Assembly: GCF_036226665.1 (NCBI RefSeq)
Contig: NZ_CP109007.1
Location: 3,326,501 to 3,390,500, forward strand
From: Streptomyces sp. NBC_00691
Lineage (GTDB): Bacteria > Actinomycetota > Actinomycetes > Streptomycetales > Streptomycetaceae
DNA length: 64,000 bases
Direction of reading: 5' to 3'
The position numbers were made by a program, and so were the translations under genes. Under the pieces are notes generated by a model. That model ran no database searches, was not told the origin of the DNA, and worked only from the letters and a program-made list of their open reading frames with translations. Shown here piece after piece: positions 28,054-36,835 of the stretch; position 1 is the stretch's first letter; every line of letters begins with the position of its first letter.

Positions 28054-29265
28054 GTGGATCCTCAGATGCTCAGAAGCACGTTCGCGGTCGTCGAGAGACG
28101 GGCCGAACACGCCGTCACCTTCTTCTACTCGCATCTTTTCTGGAACAACCCCGCCATGCGCGAACTGTTCCCCGAGGACATGCAGCCCCAGCGGGACCGG
28201 CTCTTCGCCGCGCTCACCCATGTGGTGACCCATCTGGAATCCCCGGGACTCGCCGCGTACCTGGGACAGCTGGGCCGCGACCACCGCAAGTTCCTCGCCT
28301 CCCCCGCGCTCTACGCCGCCGTCGGGTCGAGCCTGCTCGCCGCCTTCGCGCACGCCGCCGGGGCCGCCTGGAGCCGGGAGGCCGAGAAGGCCTGGACCGA
28401 GGCGTACGGACACGTCGCCGATCTGATGCTGGCGGGTGCCGAGGAGGCGGCCGGCGCCGGCGAGCCGGCCTGGTGGGACGCGGACGTCGTCCGGCACGAG
28501 CGGTACGGCGAGGATCTGGCCGTCCTCACCCTGCGGCCCCGGCAGCCCCTCCCCTTCCTTCCCGGGCAGTACGTCAGTGTCAGCTCCCTGCGCGTCCCGC
28601 GCGTCTGGCGGACCTACTCCCTCGCGGACGCGCCCCGCCCCGACGGCACGGTCGAGCTCCATGTGAGCCGGATCCCTGGCGGGGCGATGAGCACGGCCCT
28701 GGTCGACGAGACGGGTCCCGGCGAGACGCTGCGGCTGAGCGCGCCCGGCGGCGGCCTCACCGCGTGCACGGAGCCGGGCGGGCTCCGTACCTATATATGC
28801 GCGGGTACGGGCTGGGCACCGGTGCGGGCGCTGCTGTCCGAGGCGGCGGAGGCCGAGCCGGAACTGAAGGGCAGGCTGTTCGTGGTGGCGCGCGCGAAGG
28901 AGTACCTGTACGCCCGGCGGGACGCGGAGCTGCTGAGGAGCCGTCTCGGCGGACTCAGCGTCACCTACATCACCTCGGCACCGGGCCACCGCAAGGACCA
29001 GGCGACCGAACGGCTCCTCCAGGCGCTGCGGGCCTGCGTCCACTGGCCCTCGCACGACGTCTACCTCGCCGGCCCGCCCGGCTTCCTGACGGAGGTCGCC
29101 GAGGCGCTGGTGGAGCTCGGCACCGACCCGGCCCGGATCCACCACGACACACTCCAGCCGGTGGGCCGCTTCACGTTCCGCCCGAACAGCGCGGCGGAAC
29201 GCCTCCTGGGCCCACCGCCCCCGCTCTGGCACAACCCCGGGGCCCGGGTGCCGCGCGAGCTGTAG
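28054..29265 (+). CDS. Flavohaemoglobin-type globin-reductase fusion
   Basis: A 403-residue protein of exactly the usual flavohaemoglobin length. The globin part (1-130) keeps the distal tyrosine (Y25 in FFYSHLF), distal glutamine (Q46 in QPQRD) and the proximal haem histidine (H77 in GRDHRKF). The reductase part shows the FAD motif RTYSLAD (about 188), the NAD motif GTGWAPVRALL (about 252) and AGPPGF (about 345). Typically a nitric oxide dioxygenase turning NO into nitrate. TTG 28048, GTG 28054 and ATG 28066 all compete for the start; none has a strong ribosome site. Confidence 0.85.
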   Translation: MDPQMLRSTFAVVERRAEHAVTFFYSHLFWNNPAMRELFPEDMQPQRDRLFAALTHVVTHLESPGLAAYLGQLGRDHRKFLASPALYAAVGSSLLAAFAHAAGAAWSREAEKAWTEAYGHVADLMLAGAEEAAGAGEPAWWDADVVRHERYGEDLAVLTLRPRQPLPFLPGQYVSVSSLRVPRVWRTYSLADAPRPDGTVELHVSRIPGGAMSTALVDETGPGETLRLSAPGGGLTACTEPGGLRTYICAGTGWAPVRALLSEAAEAEPELKGRLFVVARAKEYLYARRDAELLRSRLGGLSVTYITSAPGHRKDQATERLLQALRACVHWPSHDVYLAGPPGFLTEVAEALVELGTDPARIHHDTLQPVGRFTFRPNSAAERLLGPPPPLWHNPGARVPREL

Positions 29266-29299
29266 CGACCGCACTCGCTCCCGGGACGGGCAGGCGTCC

Positions 29300-30265
29300 C
29301 TACGCCTTCACGCCCTCCGCCGCGCGGATCGCGTCCCGGTACGTCCGGGCAGCCGCCCGCAGCGCCGACTCCGGGTCCACTCCCTCCGCCTCCGCGCGGA
29401 CCGCGAGGGCGAGCAGGTCGTAGCCGATGCCACGCTCCGCCGGGAGGGCCACGTCGAGGCCCGCCGAGCGCGCCCGGCCGCCGAGCTTCGCGGCGAGCGC
29501 GAGCCCCGGCTGGCCCAGCGGCACACCGTCCGTCACGGACTCCCGCCGCTTCTCGATCGCCTTGGTGCGCAGCCAGTGGGCGCGGACGTCCTCCGGCGTC
29601 TCCGCCGTCGCGTCCCCGAAGACGTGCGGGTGCCGGTGGATCAGCTTCTCGACGAGCGCGCCGGCGACATCGTCCACGGAGAAGGGGTCGTCCGGGTCCT
29701 CCTCGGCGATCCGGGCGTGGAAGATCACCTGCAGCAGGACGTCCCCGAGTTCCTCGCGCAGCGCGTCCCGGTCGCCGTCCTCGATCGCCTCGACGAGCTC
29801 GTACGCCTCCTCGATGCCGTACCTGACGAGCTCCTTGTGGGTCTGCCGCGAGGACCACGGGCATTCCCGCCGGATGCGGTCCATGATCTGCACGAGGTCG
29901 AGGAGCCGGGCGCCGGGCAGGTCGTACGAGCCGGGCAGGAGTTCCAGGTCGGGCATCGTGAGGCGGCCCGAGCCGGCGAGGCGGGCGAGGCCGTCGGTCA
30001 GCGCCCGGTCACCCTCGCCCGAGGGCAGCAGCAGGACCGTACGGCCTCCGGCGCACGCCTCGACGAGCTCCTCGGCGGTGGGCCGGAGGTGCTCGACGGC
30101 GACCCCTGCCTCCCGCAGATACGGGAGCTGGGGGTGGTGCTCGTCGGGGCAGAGCACCCGGTCCGCGGCGCCCAGCGCCTGCCAGGCGGGCCAGGACAGC
30201 AGTCCGGGTGCCACGCGGTGGCTGGCGGTGAGCAGGACGATGCGGCCGGGGCTCTCAGATGTCAC
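29300..30265 (-). CDS. mazG: MazG-family nucleoside triphosphate pyrophosphohydrolase
   Basis: A 321-residue cytoplasmic house-cleaning enzyme removing unwanted NTPs. The first ~115 residues form a tetrapyrrole-methylase-like/SAM-binding-like lobe typical of actinobacterial MazG. The MazG core (about 125-230) has the CPWSSRQTHKELVRYGIEEAYELVEAIEDGD helix, the metal-binding REELGDVLLQVIFHARIAEE (glutamates and aspartate) and the KLIHRHPHVFGD signature. GTG start 19 bases after the upstream lipoprotein gene's stop; the two are probably cotranscribed. Confidence 0.93.
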   Translation of the reverse strand: MTSESPGRIVLLTASHRVAPGLLSWPAWQALGAADRVLCPDEHHPQLPYLREAGVAVEHLRPTAEELVEACAGGRTVLLLPSGEGDRALTDGLARLAGSGRLTMPDLELLPGSYDLPGARLLDLVQIMDRIRRECPWSSRQTHKELVRYGIEEAYELVEAIEDGDRDALREELGDVLLQVIFHARIAEEDPDDPFSVDDVAGALVEKLIHRHPHVFGDATAETPEDVRAHWLRTKAIEKRRESVTDGVPLGQPGLALAAKLGGRARSAGLDVALPAERGIGYDLLALAVRAEAEGVDPESALRAAARTYRDAIRAAEGVKA

Positions 30266-30284
30266 CCCTTGAACTTACTCCGCC

Positions 30285-30929
30285 TCACGCACCGGCCGGG
30301 ACGGCGCCCGGGTCCTGGGTGAGCTGCCGCAGCCAGGGCGCGGTGGTGTTGCCGAGCCTGACCTGGGCGTCGTCCCAGGCGCCGTAGCGCGGGTTCACGT
30401 CGATGGCGAGGGACTTGGAGGCGGCGGAGAAGACCTCCGTCAGCTTCCGCTGGCCCTCGGGGGTGTCCGTGACGCCCAGCTTGGCGGCGATCTTGTTCAT
30501 GAGGACGTTGCGGCGGACGACGTCGTCGATCTGGCCGGGCGCCACGCCCTGCTCCTGGAGGAGGACGTCGGCGAGCCGGTCCTCGCCGCCGCTCTCGCGG
30601 ACGAACGAGGTCCGGGTCTGCTGGAGCTCGGCGCGGGTGACGCCGACGCCGTTGTCCGCGGCGACCTTGTCGACGACCCGGTCGAAGATCATGACATTGA
30701 GCTTGCGGCGGGGCAGGTCGCCGGTGGCCTGGACGAGCTGGGCGGCCTGCGGGGAGCGCTCCTGGGCGGTGCGTACGTCCTGCACCTGTGCCTGCAGGCT
30801 GGAGACGTCGATCCGCTCGCCGCCGACGACGGCCGCCGCTCCTGGGTGGGCGTCACTGCCGCAGGCGGTGAGCAGCGGGGCCGCGGCGAGCAGTGCGGCG
30901 GAGACGGTGAGCGCAGTGCGGCGGTGCAA
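30285..30929 (-). CDS. SurA N-terminal-domain-like lipoprotein
   Basis: A 214-residue exported lipoprotein. Lipobox LTAC puts the lipid on about C23. The mature part resembles the helical N-terminal domain of SurA/PrsA-type chaperones (VVGGERIDVSSLQAQVQDVRTAQ, NVMIFDRVVDKVAADNGVGVTRAELQQ) but has no parvulin isomerase domain. It may help fold exported proteins. Followed closely by mazG. Confidence 0.85.
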   Translation of the reverse strand: MHRRTALTVSAALLAAAPLLTACGSDAHPGAAAVVGGERIDVSSLQAQVQDVRTAQERSPQAAQLVQATGDLPRRKLNVMIFDRVVDKVAADNGVGVTRAELQQTRTSFVRESGGEDRLADVLLQEQGVAPGQIDDVVRRNVLMNKIAAKLGVTDTPEGQRKLTEVFSAASKSLAIDVNPRYGAWDDAQVRLGNTTAPWLRQLTQDPGAVPAGA

Positions 30930-31009
30930 AGGAGCCTCCCGGGCTGGTCGTGCGTCAGTTGAACGACCTTGCGGTGATCGATGTTAGGGAGTCGCCCGGG
31001 CCTGAGCCA

Positions 31010-32050
31010 CTACTTCGGTGCGACTGTTTCCCACAACGACTCACCCGCACGCCGGGTGTCGGCCGGTACCGGTCCCTTCTCCGCCCCCTCGCGCGCCCCT
31101 TCGTACGTCCCTTCGTACGTCCCTTCGTGGGTCTCCTTGACCAGGTAGTGCGGCCGTCGCTTGACCTCGTAGTAGATGCGGCCGACGTACTCGCCGATCA
31201 GTCCGACCATCACCATCTGCACCCCGGCGAGGGCGGTGACGGCGACGAGGAGGGTGACGTAACCGGGGGTGTCGACGCCGTTGGCCAGCGCGTCCCCGAC
31301 GATCCAGACCGCGTAGCCGAGGGCGACGAGGACGAGCAGGAAGCCGAGGTGGACGGCGGCCCTGAGCGGCTTGTTGTTGAAGGACAGGAGGCCGTCGAGG
31401 CCGTAGTTGAGGAGCTTGCCGAAGGTCCACTTCGAGCGGCCCTCCTCGCGGACGGCGTTCTCGTACGAGAACGTCGTCGTCCGGAAGCCGACCCAGGAGA
31501 AGAGGCCCTTGGAGAAACGGTTGTACTCGCCGAGGCCCAGGACCGCGTCGACGGTACGGCGCGACAGGAGCCGGAAGTCCCCGACGCCGTCGACGAGCTC
31601 GACGTCGACGAGCCGGTTGATCGCCCAGTAGTAGACGCGGGCGGTCAGGGTGCGGGTGACGCGGTCGCCCTCGCGGGTACGGCGGGCGACGACCTGGTCG
31701 TACCCCTCGGAGTGCAGCGCGACCATCCGGTGCACCAGCTCGGGCGGGTGCTGGAGGTCGGCGTCCATGATCACGACGGCGTCGCCGGCGGCGTTGCGGA
31801 GGCCGGCCAGCATCGCCGCCTCCTTGCCGAAGTTCCGGCTGAAGGAGACGTAGCGGACGTGGCGGGAGTCGCGCGCGGCGAGCTCCTGGAGGAGCGGGAG
31901 CGTCCCGTCCCGGCTTCCGTCGTCCACGTAGACGATCTCGAACTCACCGTCCAGACGGGCGAGTTCGGTGGTCACATGGTCATGGAAACGGGCGAGGACG
32001 TCTTCCTCGTTGAAACACGGTACGACGATCGAGAGCAGCACGCCGCCCAC
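31010..32050 (-). CDS. Membrane-bound family-2 glycosyltransferase (GtrB/DPM-synthase-like)
   Basis: A 346-residue enzyme that loads a sugar onto polyprenyl phosphate at the cytoplasmic face. GT2 opening SIVVPCFNEEDVLARFHDH, DGSRDGT, the DXD-type metal site DADLQHPPE, and a RRTREGDR loop are all visible. Two C-terminal membrane spans (about 232-255 and 268-290) anchor it. The tail has triple TYEGTYEGTYEGA repeats, coded by a short tandem CGTACGTCCCTT repeat. Divergent from the YfhO-type gene; the two may serve one envelope-polymer pathway (inference). Confidence 0.88.
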   Translation of the reverse strand: MGGVLLSIVVPCFNEEDVLARFHDHVTTELARLDGEFEIVYVDDGSRDGTLPLLQELAARDSRHVRYVSFSRNFGKEAAMLAGLRNAAGDAVVIMDADLQHPPELVHRMVALHSEGYDQVVARRTREGDRVTRTLTARVYYWAINRLVDVELVDGVGDFRLLSRRTVDAVLGLGEYNRFSKGLFSWVGFRTTTFSYENAVREEGRSKWTFGKLLNYGLDGLLSFNNKPLRAAVHLGFLLVLVALGYAVWIVGDALANGVDTPGYVTLLVAVTALAGVQMVMVGLIGEYVGRIYYEVKRRPHYLVKETHEGTYEGTYEGAREGAEKGPVPADTRRAGESLWETVAPK

Positions 32051-32166
32051 GACAACGAAGCCCGGTGTCCCGGCCGGTCCCCACGGATGGCGTGCAGGCG
32101 ACCATTGCGTGAACGGGGTCGCGGGGAAGGGATTTCCCGGTCGGACGCTGGCATATTCGACGGGTC

Positions 32167-34653
32167 ATGCCGAACGCCACTCGAACGCGGGGCACCACGC
32201 GCCCCGCCCCCACGCCCGCCACCGCGGGCACCGCGGCCCGGCTCACGGCCGAGGGCCCGCGCTCCCTGCTCCTCGCCGCGCTGCTCACCGTGCTCGCCGT
32301 CTGCGGCGGCGACGCCGTCGCCCGGATCTTCCCCTTCGGGCCGCGCCACCGGGCCGTCAACGACCTCGCGAACCAGTTCGTGCCGTTCCACGCGCACCTC
32401 TGGGACCTGCTGCACGGCCGGGCGGACGGCGGTCCGCTGCTCGACTGGCAGGCCGGCTGGGGCACGAGCTTCCTCCCCGACTACGGCACCTACGTGTCCA
32501 GCCCCTTCGCGCCGCTGGTCGCGCTCTTCCCGCGCGGGGACATCGAGTACGCGGTGTACGCGATCACCGTCCTGAAGACGGCGGTCGCGGCGGCGGCCAT
32601 GACGTACCTGCTGCGCCGCCTCGGCCCCGGCACCTGGTGGTGGGCGTCGGTCCTCGGCGCCTCGTACGCGCTCTGCGGCTGGTCGCTCACGGAGGCCACG
32701 TACAACCCGATGTGGCTGGACGGCCTGATCGCCTTCCCGCTGCTCTGCCTGGTGGGCGAGTGGGTGCGGGAGGGCAGGCGGCCGCTCCTCGGGCCGCTGG
32801 TGGTCGCGGTCTGCTGGGTGGCCAACTTCTACACGGCGTACATGGCGACGCTCGGGGCGGCGCTGGTCCTGGCCGTACGACTCGCGACGGCGGGCCGGGC
32901 GCAGGACGCGGCATCCGGTGGCGGTACGTGCGCGGCGCGCGGTGCGGGTGGGGGCCGTCCGGGACCCGGTGCCGCCCGGGCGCTGCTGCGGGCCGGGCTG
33001 ACCACCGCGACCGGGATCGCCCTCGCGGCACCCGTCCTGGTGCCCGTCTTCCTCGGCTCGCGGCACGCCCACCCCGGCCTGGTACGGGAGTTCGCCCCGG
33101 CACCCGCCACGGACGTCCTCGCCCGGCTGCTCCCCGTCACGTACAGCTTCTCGACCCCGGCGGCCTTCGTCTCCACGGCGGTGCTGCTGCTCGTCGCCGC
33201 GCTGCTCTTCCGCCGCGAGATCCCCGGCCGCGAGCGGTGGCTGTGGGCGGGCCTGTGCGCGGCGGTCCTGGCCTCGATGCAGTGGGGCCCGACGCACCTC
33301 CTGTGGCACGCCTTCGCCACCCCGAACGGCAGCCCGTACCGCCAGACCTTCGTCCTCTCCGGAGTCCTCGTCCTCGCCGCGTGGACCGGCTTCGCCCACG
33401 GCCTCCCGTCCCGCCGCGCGCTGCTCGGCGGGACGGCCGTGGTGGTGGCGCTGTCCCTGGGCTCGCTCCCGAGCCCCTTCCTCACCCCGTGGGCACTCGT
33501 CCTCACGGCCGTGGGCCTGGTCGCGGTGGCGGGCGGGCTGCTCCTCCCGCGCCACGGCCGGTACGGGGCCCTCGCCGCGCTCCTGGCGGCCGGCACCGTG
33601 GTCGGCCAGGCGGCGGCGACGACCGCGTACGCCGACCGGGAGCGGCTGGTCCGGCTCGACGACTACCCGCCGTGGGGCGCCGAGCAGCGGCGGCGGGCGG
33701 ACGCCCTGGCGGCGGCGGACGGCTGGCCCGCGTACCGCACGGACTCGGGGCTGCCCCGGGTGGCGGGCAACGATCCGCTGCTCCTGGGCGGCCAGGGCGC
33801 CGCGTACTACAGCAGTCACACGCCGGCGGTCCTCACGGAGACGCTGACCGCGCTGGGCGGCGGCTGGACGTCACGGGGCCGGAACCTGCTGAGCCTGGAC
33901 AACCCGGTGACGGACGCGCTGTTCGGGGTGGGGGCACGGTGGCGGGACGGGGAGATCGTCCGCGCGGAACCGTCGGCTCTGCCGCTGGTGACGGTACGGC
34001 CGCCGGGCCCGGCCCCGTCGTACGGCAGGTCCCCCTTCCGCAACCAGGAACTCCTGCTGGGCACCCGGGTCTACGAGGCCCCGGGGGCGGGAGGTGCGTG
34101 CCGGGTCGGCACGGAGGTCTTCCTCTGGGCCCCGGACGCGACGGGCCCCGCCCGCCTGGGCACGTACGAGACGCGGCTGCTCGGCGGCCGGCCGAAGCGG
34201 CAGGCGGCGCTGACCTCACTGGGCACGCAGGCGCGGGAGGGGGAGAAGGCCCGCGTCCCGCGCGGCGGCACCGCCGAGATCGCCTGCCTGGACCACGACC
34301 GTCTGCGCGCGGCGGTGGCGGGGCTCCGCGCCCGGGCGGCGACGAGCACCGACGTCCGCTCCGACGGTCTGACGGCCACGCTCCCGCCGGGCGCGACGGG
34401 CACGGCGGTGGTGGCCGCCCCGAGGATCGCGGGCTGGCGGTGCCAGGGCGGGAAGGCGGATGCGTACGGCGGCCTGCTGGCCGTACCCATCCGCCCGGGA
34501 ACCACGACCGTCACCTGCGACTTCCACCCGCCGGGCCTGCGGGCGGGGCTGGCGGCCGGGGCCGCGGGCGCCCTGCTGCTCGCCGGCTCCCTCTGGCTCG
34601 GCACCCGGACCCGCCGGAGGGCGGCGGGCAGCCCGGCCCCGCTCGGTCCGTGA
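32167..34653 (+). CDS. YfhO-like polytopic membrane protein
   Basis: An 828-residue membrane protein with about a dozen membrane spans in residues 30-480 (LLLAALLTVLAVCGGDAVARI, VAAAAMTYLLRRLG, GALLLA...), then an outside Ala/Gly-rich part and a closing span (about 790-812, LAAGAAGALLLAGSLWLG). The NDLANQFVPFHAHLWDLLHG segment fits the YfhO family, thought to act as GT-C-type glycosyltransferases on wall polymers (in Bacillus, lipoteichoic acid). Substrate unproven. Divergently placed from a GT2 enzyme that would supply polyprenyl-sugar. Confidence 0.8.
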   Translation: MPNATRTRGTTRPAPTPATAGTAARLTAEGPRSLLLAALLTVLAVCGGDAVARIFPFGPRHRAVNDLANQFVPFHAHLWDLLHGRADGGPLLDWQAGWGTSFLPDYGTYVSSPFAPLVALFPRGDIEYAVYAITVLKTAVAAAAMTYLLRRLGPGTWWWASVLGASYALCGWSLTEATYNPMWLDGLIAFPLLCLVGEWVREGRRPLLGPLVVAVCWVANFYTAYMATLGAALVLAVRLATAGRAQDAASGGGTCAARGAGGGRPGPGAARALLRAGLTTATGIALAAPVLVPVFLGSRHAHPGLVREFAPAPATDVLARLLPVTYSFSTPAAFVSTAVLLLVAALLFRREIPGRERWLWAGLCAAVLASMQWGPTHLLWHAFATPNGSPYRQTFVLSGVLVLAAWTGFAHGLPSRRALLGGTAVVVALSLGSLPSPFLTPWALVLTAVGLVAVAGGLLLPRHGRYGALAALLAAGTVVGQAAATTAYADRERLVRLDDYPPWGAEQRRRADALAAADGWPAYRTDSGLPRVAGNDPLLLGGQGAAYYSSHTPAVLTETLTALGGGWTSRGRNLLSLDNPVTDALFGVGARWRDGEIVRAEPSALPLVTVRPPGPAPSYGRSPFRNQELLLGTRVYEAPGAGGACRVGTEVFLWAPDATGPARLGTYETRLLGGRPKRQAALTSLGTQAREGEKARVPRGGTAEIACLDHDRLRAAVAGLRARAATSTDVRSDGLTATLPPGATGTAVVAAPRIAGWRCQGGKADAYGGLLAVPIRPGTTTVTCDFHPPGLRAGLAAGAAGALLLAGSLWLGTRTRRRAAGSPAPLGP

Positions 34654-34764
34654 CGACGGCGCCCCGCCGACCGCGCCCGAGGCGCCGGCCCGTGAGGGCG
34701 AGCGGGGGCCCGGCCGGCGCGCTCGTGATCCGGTGCGTCACGGGAGCACCGTCGCACGGCCGGC

Positions 34765-35298
34765 TCACGGGCGGCCGGGCACCCGCCGCTCCCAGCGGAT
34801 CTCGCCGTCCTCCACCCGGTCCGTGGGGGTGAGGCCGGCCGCGGCGGCGACCGCCGCCGACGCCGCGTGGTCCGGGTGGACATGGGCCACGATCGTCCGT
34901 GCGCCCTGCTCCACGAGCAGGGCCACCAGGCCCTCGGCCGCCTCCCGGGCGATGCCCCGCCCCTGCCACTCCGTGCCGGTCACCCACGCGACCTCCGCGA
35001 CCCGGCCGCCCTCCGTGACCGTCGCCTGCACGGTCCCGGTGAGCCGGTCCTCGGCGCGGAGCCGTACCACCCAGTTGCCCCAGACAGCCGCCGGGTCCGG
35101 CGAGCCCGCCACCAGCCGCTCGTACCGCGCCCGCAGTTCGGGCAAGGCCGACGGGGCGCCGCCGATGAAGGCGTGCAGGGCGGGGTCGGCCAGGACCCGC
35201 GCCATCTCCTCCGCGTGGGCGACGGCGAGCGGGACGAGGTCGAGACGGGAGGTCCGTACCGTACGCGCGGTCACCCCGCGGCCCCCGGCCGCACTCAT
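34765..35298 (-). CDS. GNAT-family N-acetyltransferase
   Basis: A 177-residue acetyl-CoA-dependent transferase of the RimJ/RimL type: TSRLDLVPLAVAHAEEMARVLADPALHAFIGG at the start, and the acetyl-CoA loop in VAWVTGTEWQGRGIAREAAEGLVALL (about 103-128). The substrate is not known. ATG 35298 overlaps the stop of the DUF2625 gene (ATGA), so both are coupled. Confidence 0.88.
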   Translation of the reverse strand: MSAAGGRGVTARTVRTSRLDLVPLAVAHAEEMARVLADPALHAFIGGAPSALPELRARYERLVAGSPDPAAVWGNWVVRLRAEDRLTGTVQATVTEGGRVAEVAWVTGTEWQGRGIAREAAEGLVALLVEQGARTIVAHVHPDHAASAAVAAAAGLTPTDRVEDGEIRWERRVPGRP

Positions 35299-36029
35299 AC
35301 GGCCCCCAGGAAACCCGGGTCGCGCTCGTCGAGCCGGGCACTCGTCTCCCGCTCGAGATCCAGGAGTTCCGCCATCGTCACGACCCGGCGGCTCGTCGCG
35401 GCCAGATCCTGGTGGGCCTCGGCCGACCACAGCGGGGGGTGGACGGTGAGGCCCCGGTCGCCGTCCAGCCGACGGACCTCGTCCTGCCAGCCGGGCCAGC
35501 GCAGGCCCTCGTAGAACTCCTCCGTGCCGCCGGACAGCATCCAGGACAGCCAGGCGCCGTAGCCGGCCCCCAGCGCGTCCCAGCTCAGCGAGTCCGGCGC
35601 GAAGTACACCATCTCGCCGGGCCGCCCCGGCAGCCCGGCCCGCTCCGCGGGCCCGTCCCGGAGGACGAACACCCCGCCGAGCACGTCATGGGCCACCACG
35701 AGCCCCCCGTCGGGCCGCCACGCCGGATCGGCCGTCGCGTCCGCGGGGAACTCGTTGACCTGCGCGAGCGACGGCAGCCGCCGGTCGTTGTCGCCGGCCG
35801 GACTGCCGTACACCCGCAGCCAGCCGTCGTCCACGAACGCCCCGCCGCTGTGGAGGACGAACGCCCCCAGGAACGACCGCACGGTCACCTGTGTCCGCAG
35901 CAGCGCGGCAGCGCCCCGCGTCGCGTCGGCGTCCAGCACCTCGACGGGCACGGGCGCGGCCCGCAGCTTCTCGCCGAGGACCGGCCAGGCCGGGTCCTCG
36001 ACGTCGGTCAACTCACTCAGTCCACGCAC
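35295..36029 (-). CDS. DUF2625 family protein
   Basis: A 244-residue cytoplasmic protein of the DUF2625 type, recognised by its order: AWPVLGEKLRAAPVPVEVLDAD, TVRSFLGAFVLHSGGAFVDDGWLRVYGSP, LVVAHDVLGGVFVLRDG, MVYFAPDSLSWDALGAGYGAWLSWML and FYEGLRWPGWQDEV. Function unknown; members are common near the SUKH/immunity-type proteins but no toxin is adjacent. The start is uncertain: GTG 36029 and GTG 36050 both lack a clear ribosome site. Confidence 0.82.
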   Translation of the reverse strand: MRGLSELTDVEDPAWPVLGEKLRAAPVPVEVLDADATRGAAALLRTQVTVRSFLGAFVLHSGGAFVDDGWLRVYGSPAGDNDRRLPSLAQVNEFPADATADPAWRPDGGLVVAHDVLGGVFVLRDGPAERAGLPGRPGEMVYFAPDSLSWDALGAGYGAWLSWMLSGGTEEFYEGLRWPGWQDEVRRLDGDRGLTVHPPLWSAEAHQDLAATSRRVVTMAELLDLERETSARLDERDPGFLGAV

Positions 36030-36275
36030 CCGGGCATGCTCGCACGCCACCGGCGCGCCCGCCCCGTCGGCCGGTGCGGTCCGGGCACGAAGCCGCCCAC
36101 GCCGGACGCCGGGCCGGGCCCGACGCCACCCGCACCCGGCGCCGGGACGACGACGGTGCCGGGAAACTTTCCCGTCCCCGGTCGCAACCTCGTGGGGTGA
36201 CGCACGTCTGGTGGTGTGAAGGCGCCCTTCACCGATCCATCCGACCCTGTCCGTTCCCTTCCTCGGGAGAACCCC

Positions 36276-36743
36276 ATGTCCAGTCACGCCAAGCGGAATT
36301 TCCGCCCCCGCCCCCGCATCCTGGGTGTCCTCACCGGTGCCGCGCTCCTCATCGGCGGCGGCGGCTTCGCCGCGCAGGCCCTCGCCGACTCCGGTCCGCG
36401 CCCCGCGCCGGCCGCGCCGAAGGTCTCGGCTCCCGACGCGGCCCCGGAGGCTCCGTCCGCCGCCCCCGCCCCGGCCGCCGCCCCGAAGGCCGTCGCTCCG
36501 AAGGCCGTCGCTCCGAAGGCCGCCCCCGCGCCCAGGCCCGTGGCCGCCCCGGCTCCGGGCGTCGCCCCGAAGGTCGTCTCGCCCGGCACGCCCGGTCCGG
36601 CCGCCGTGCCGGCACCCGCGCCCGCGCCCGCCGACGCCCCGGGGGCCCGTCCCGCCCCCGCCCCGGCTCCGGCGGCCGAGCCGTCGGCCGTCCCCGCGCC
36701 CGCCCCGGCTCCGGCCGGTGCCGCGCCCCGCGTCCGGAAGTAG
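36276..36743 (+). CDS. Secreted Ala/Pro-rich low-complexity protein
   Basis: A 155-residue exported protein: basic N-terminus, signal segment (about 15-37, ILGVLTGAALLIGGGGFAAQALA), then only Ala/Pro/Lys repeats such as PKAVAPKAVAPKAA and PAPAPAPA. It has no folded domain and probably spans the wall. ATG 36276 follows GGGAG. It precedes a sigma-factor gene and may be its extracytoplasmic target or partner, by position only. Confidence 0.65.
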   Translation: MSSHAKRNFRPRPRILGVLTGAALLIGGGGFAAQALADSGPRPAPAAPKVSAPDAAPEAPSAAPAPAAAPKAVAPKAVAPKAAPAPRPVAAPAPGVAPKVVSPGTPGPAAVPAPAPAPADAPGARPAPAPAPAAEPSAVPAPAPAPAGAAPRVRK

Positions 36744-36835
36744 CGGTACGCGGTAGCACCGAGGAGCGGGTGGCCCGGCCGGGCTCGCGCGGGTCCGGCC
36801 CGGTCACCCCTCCGTCCCGCAACGGATCGAGGACC

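Noticed and set aside
31085..31130. Short CGTACGTCCCTT tandem repeat, considered as a CRISPR-like or integron-type element
   Set aside because: Only three or four copies without spacers, and it codes for the TYEG-repeat tail of the GT2 gene.
36029..36287. Longer DUF2625 start up to 36287
   Set aside because: The added part is Arg/Gly/Pro-rich, overlaps the opposite signal-peptide gene's leader, and falls outside the family domain.
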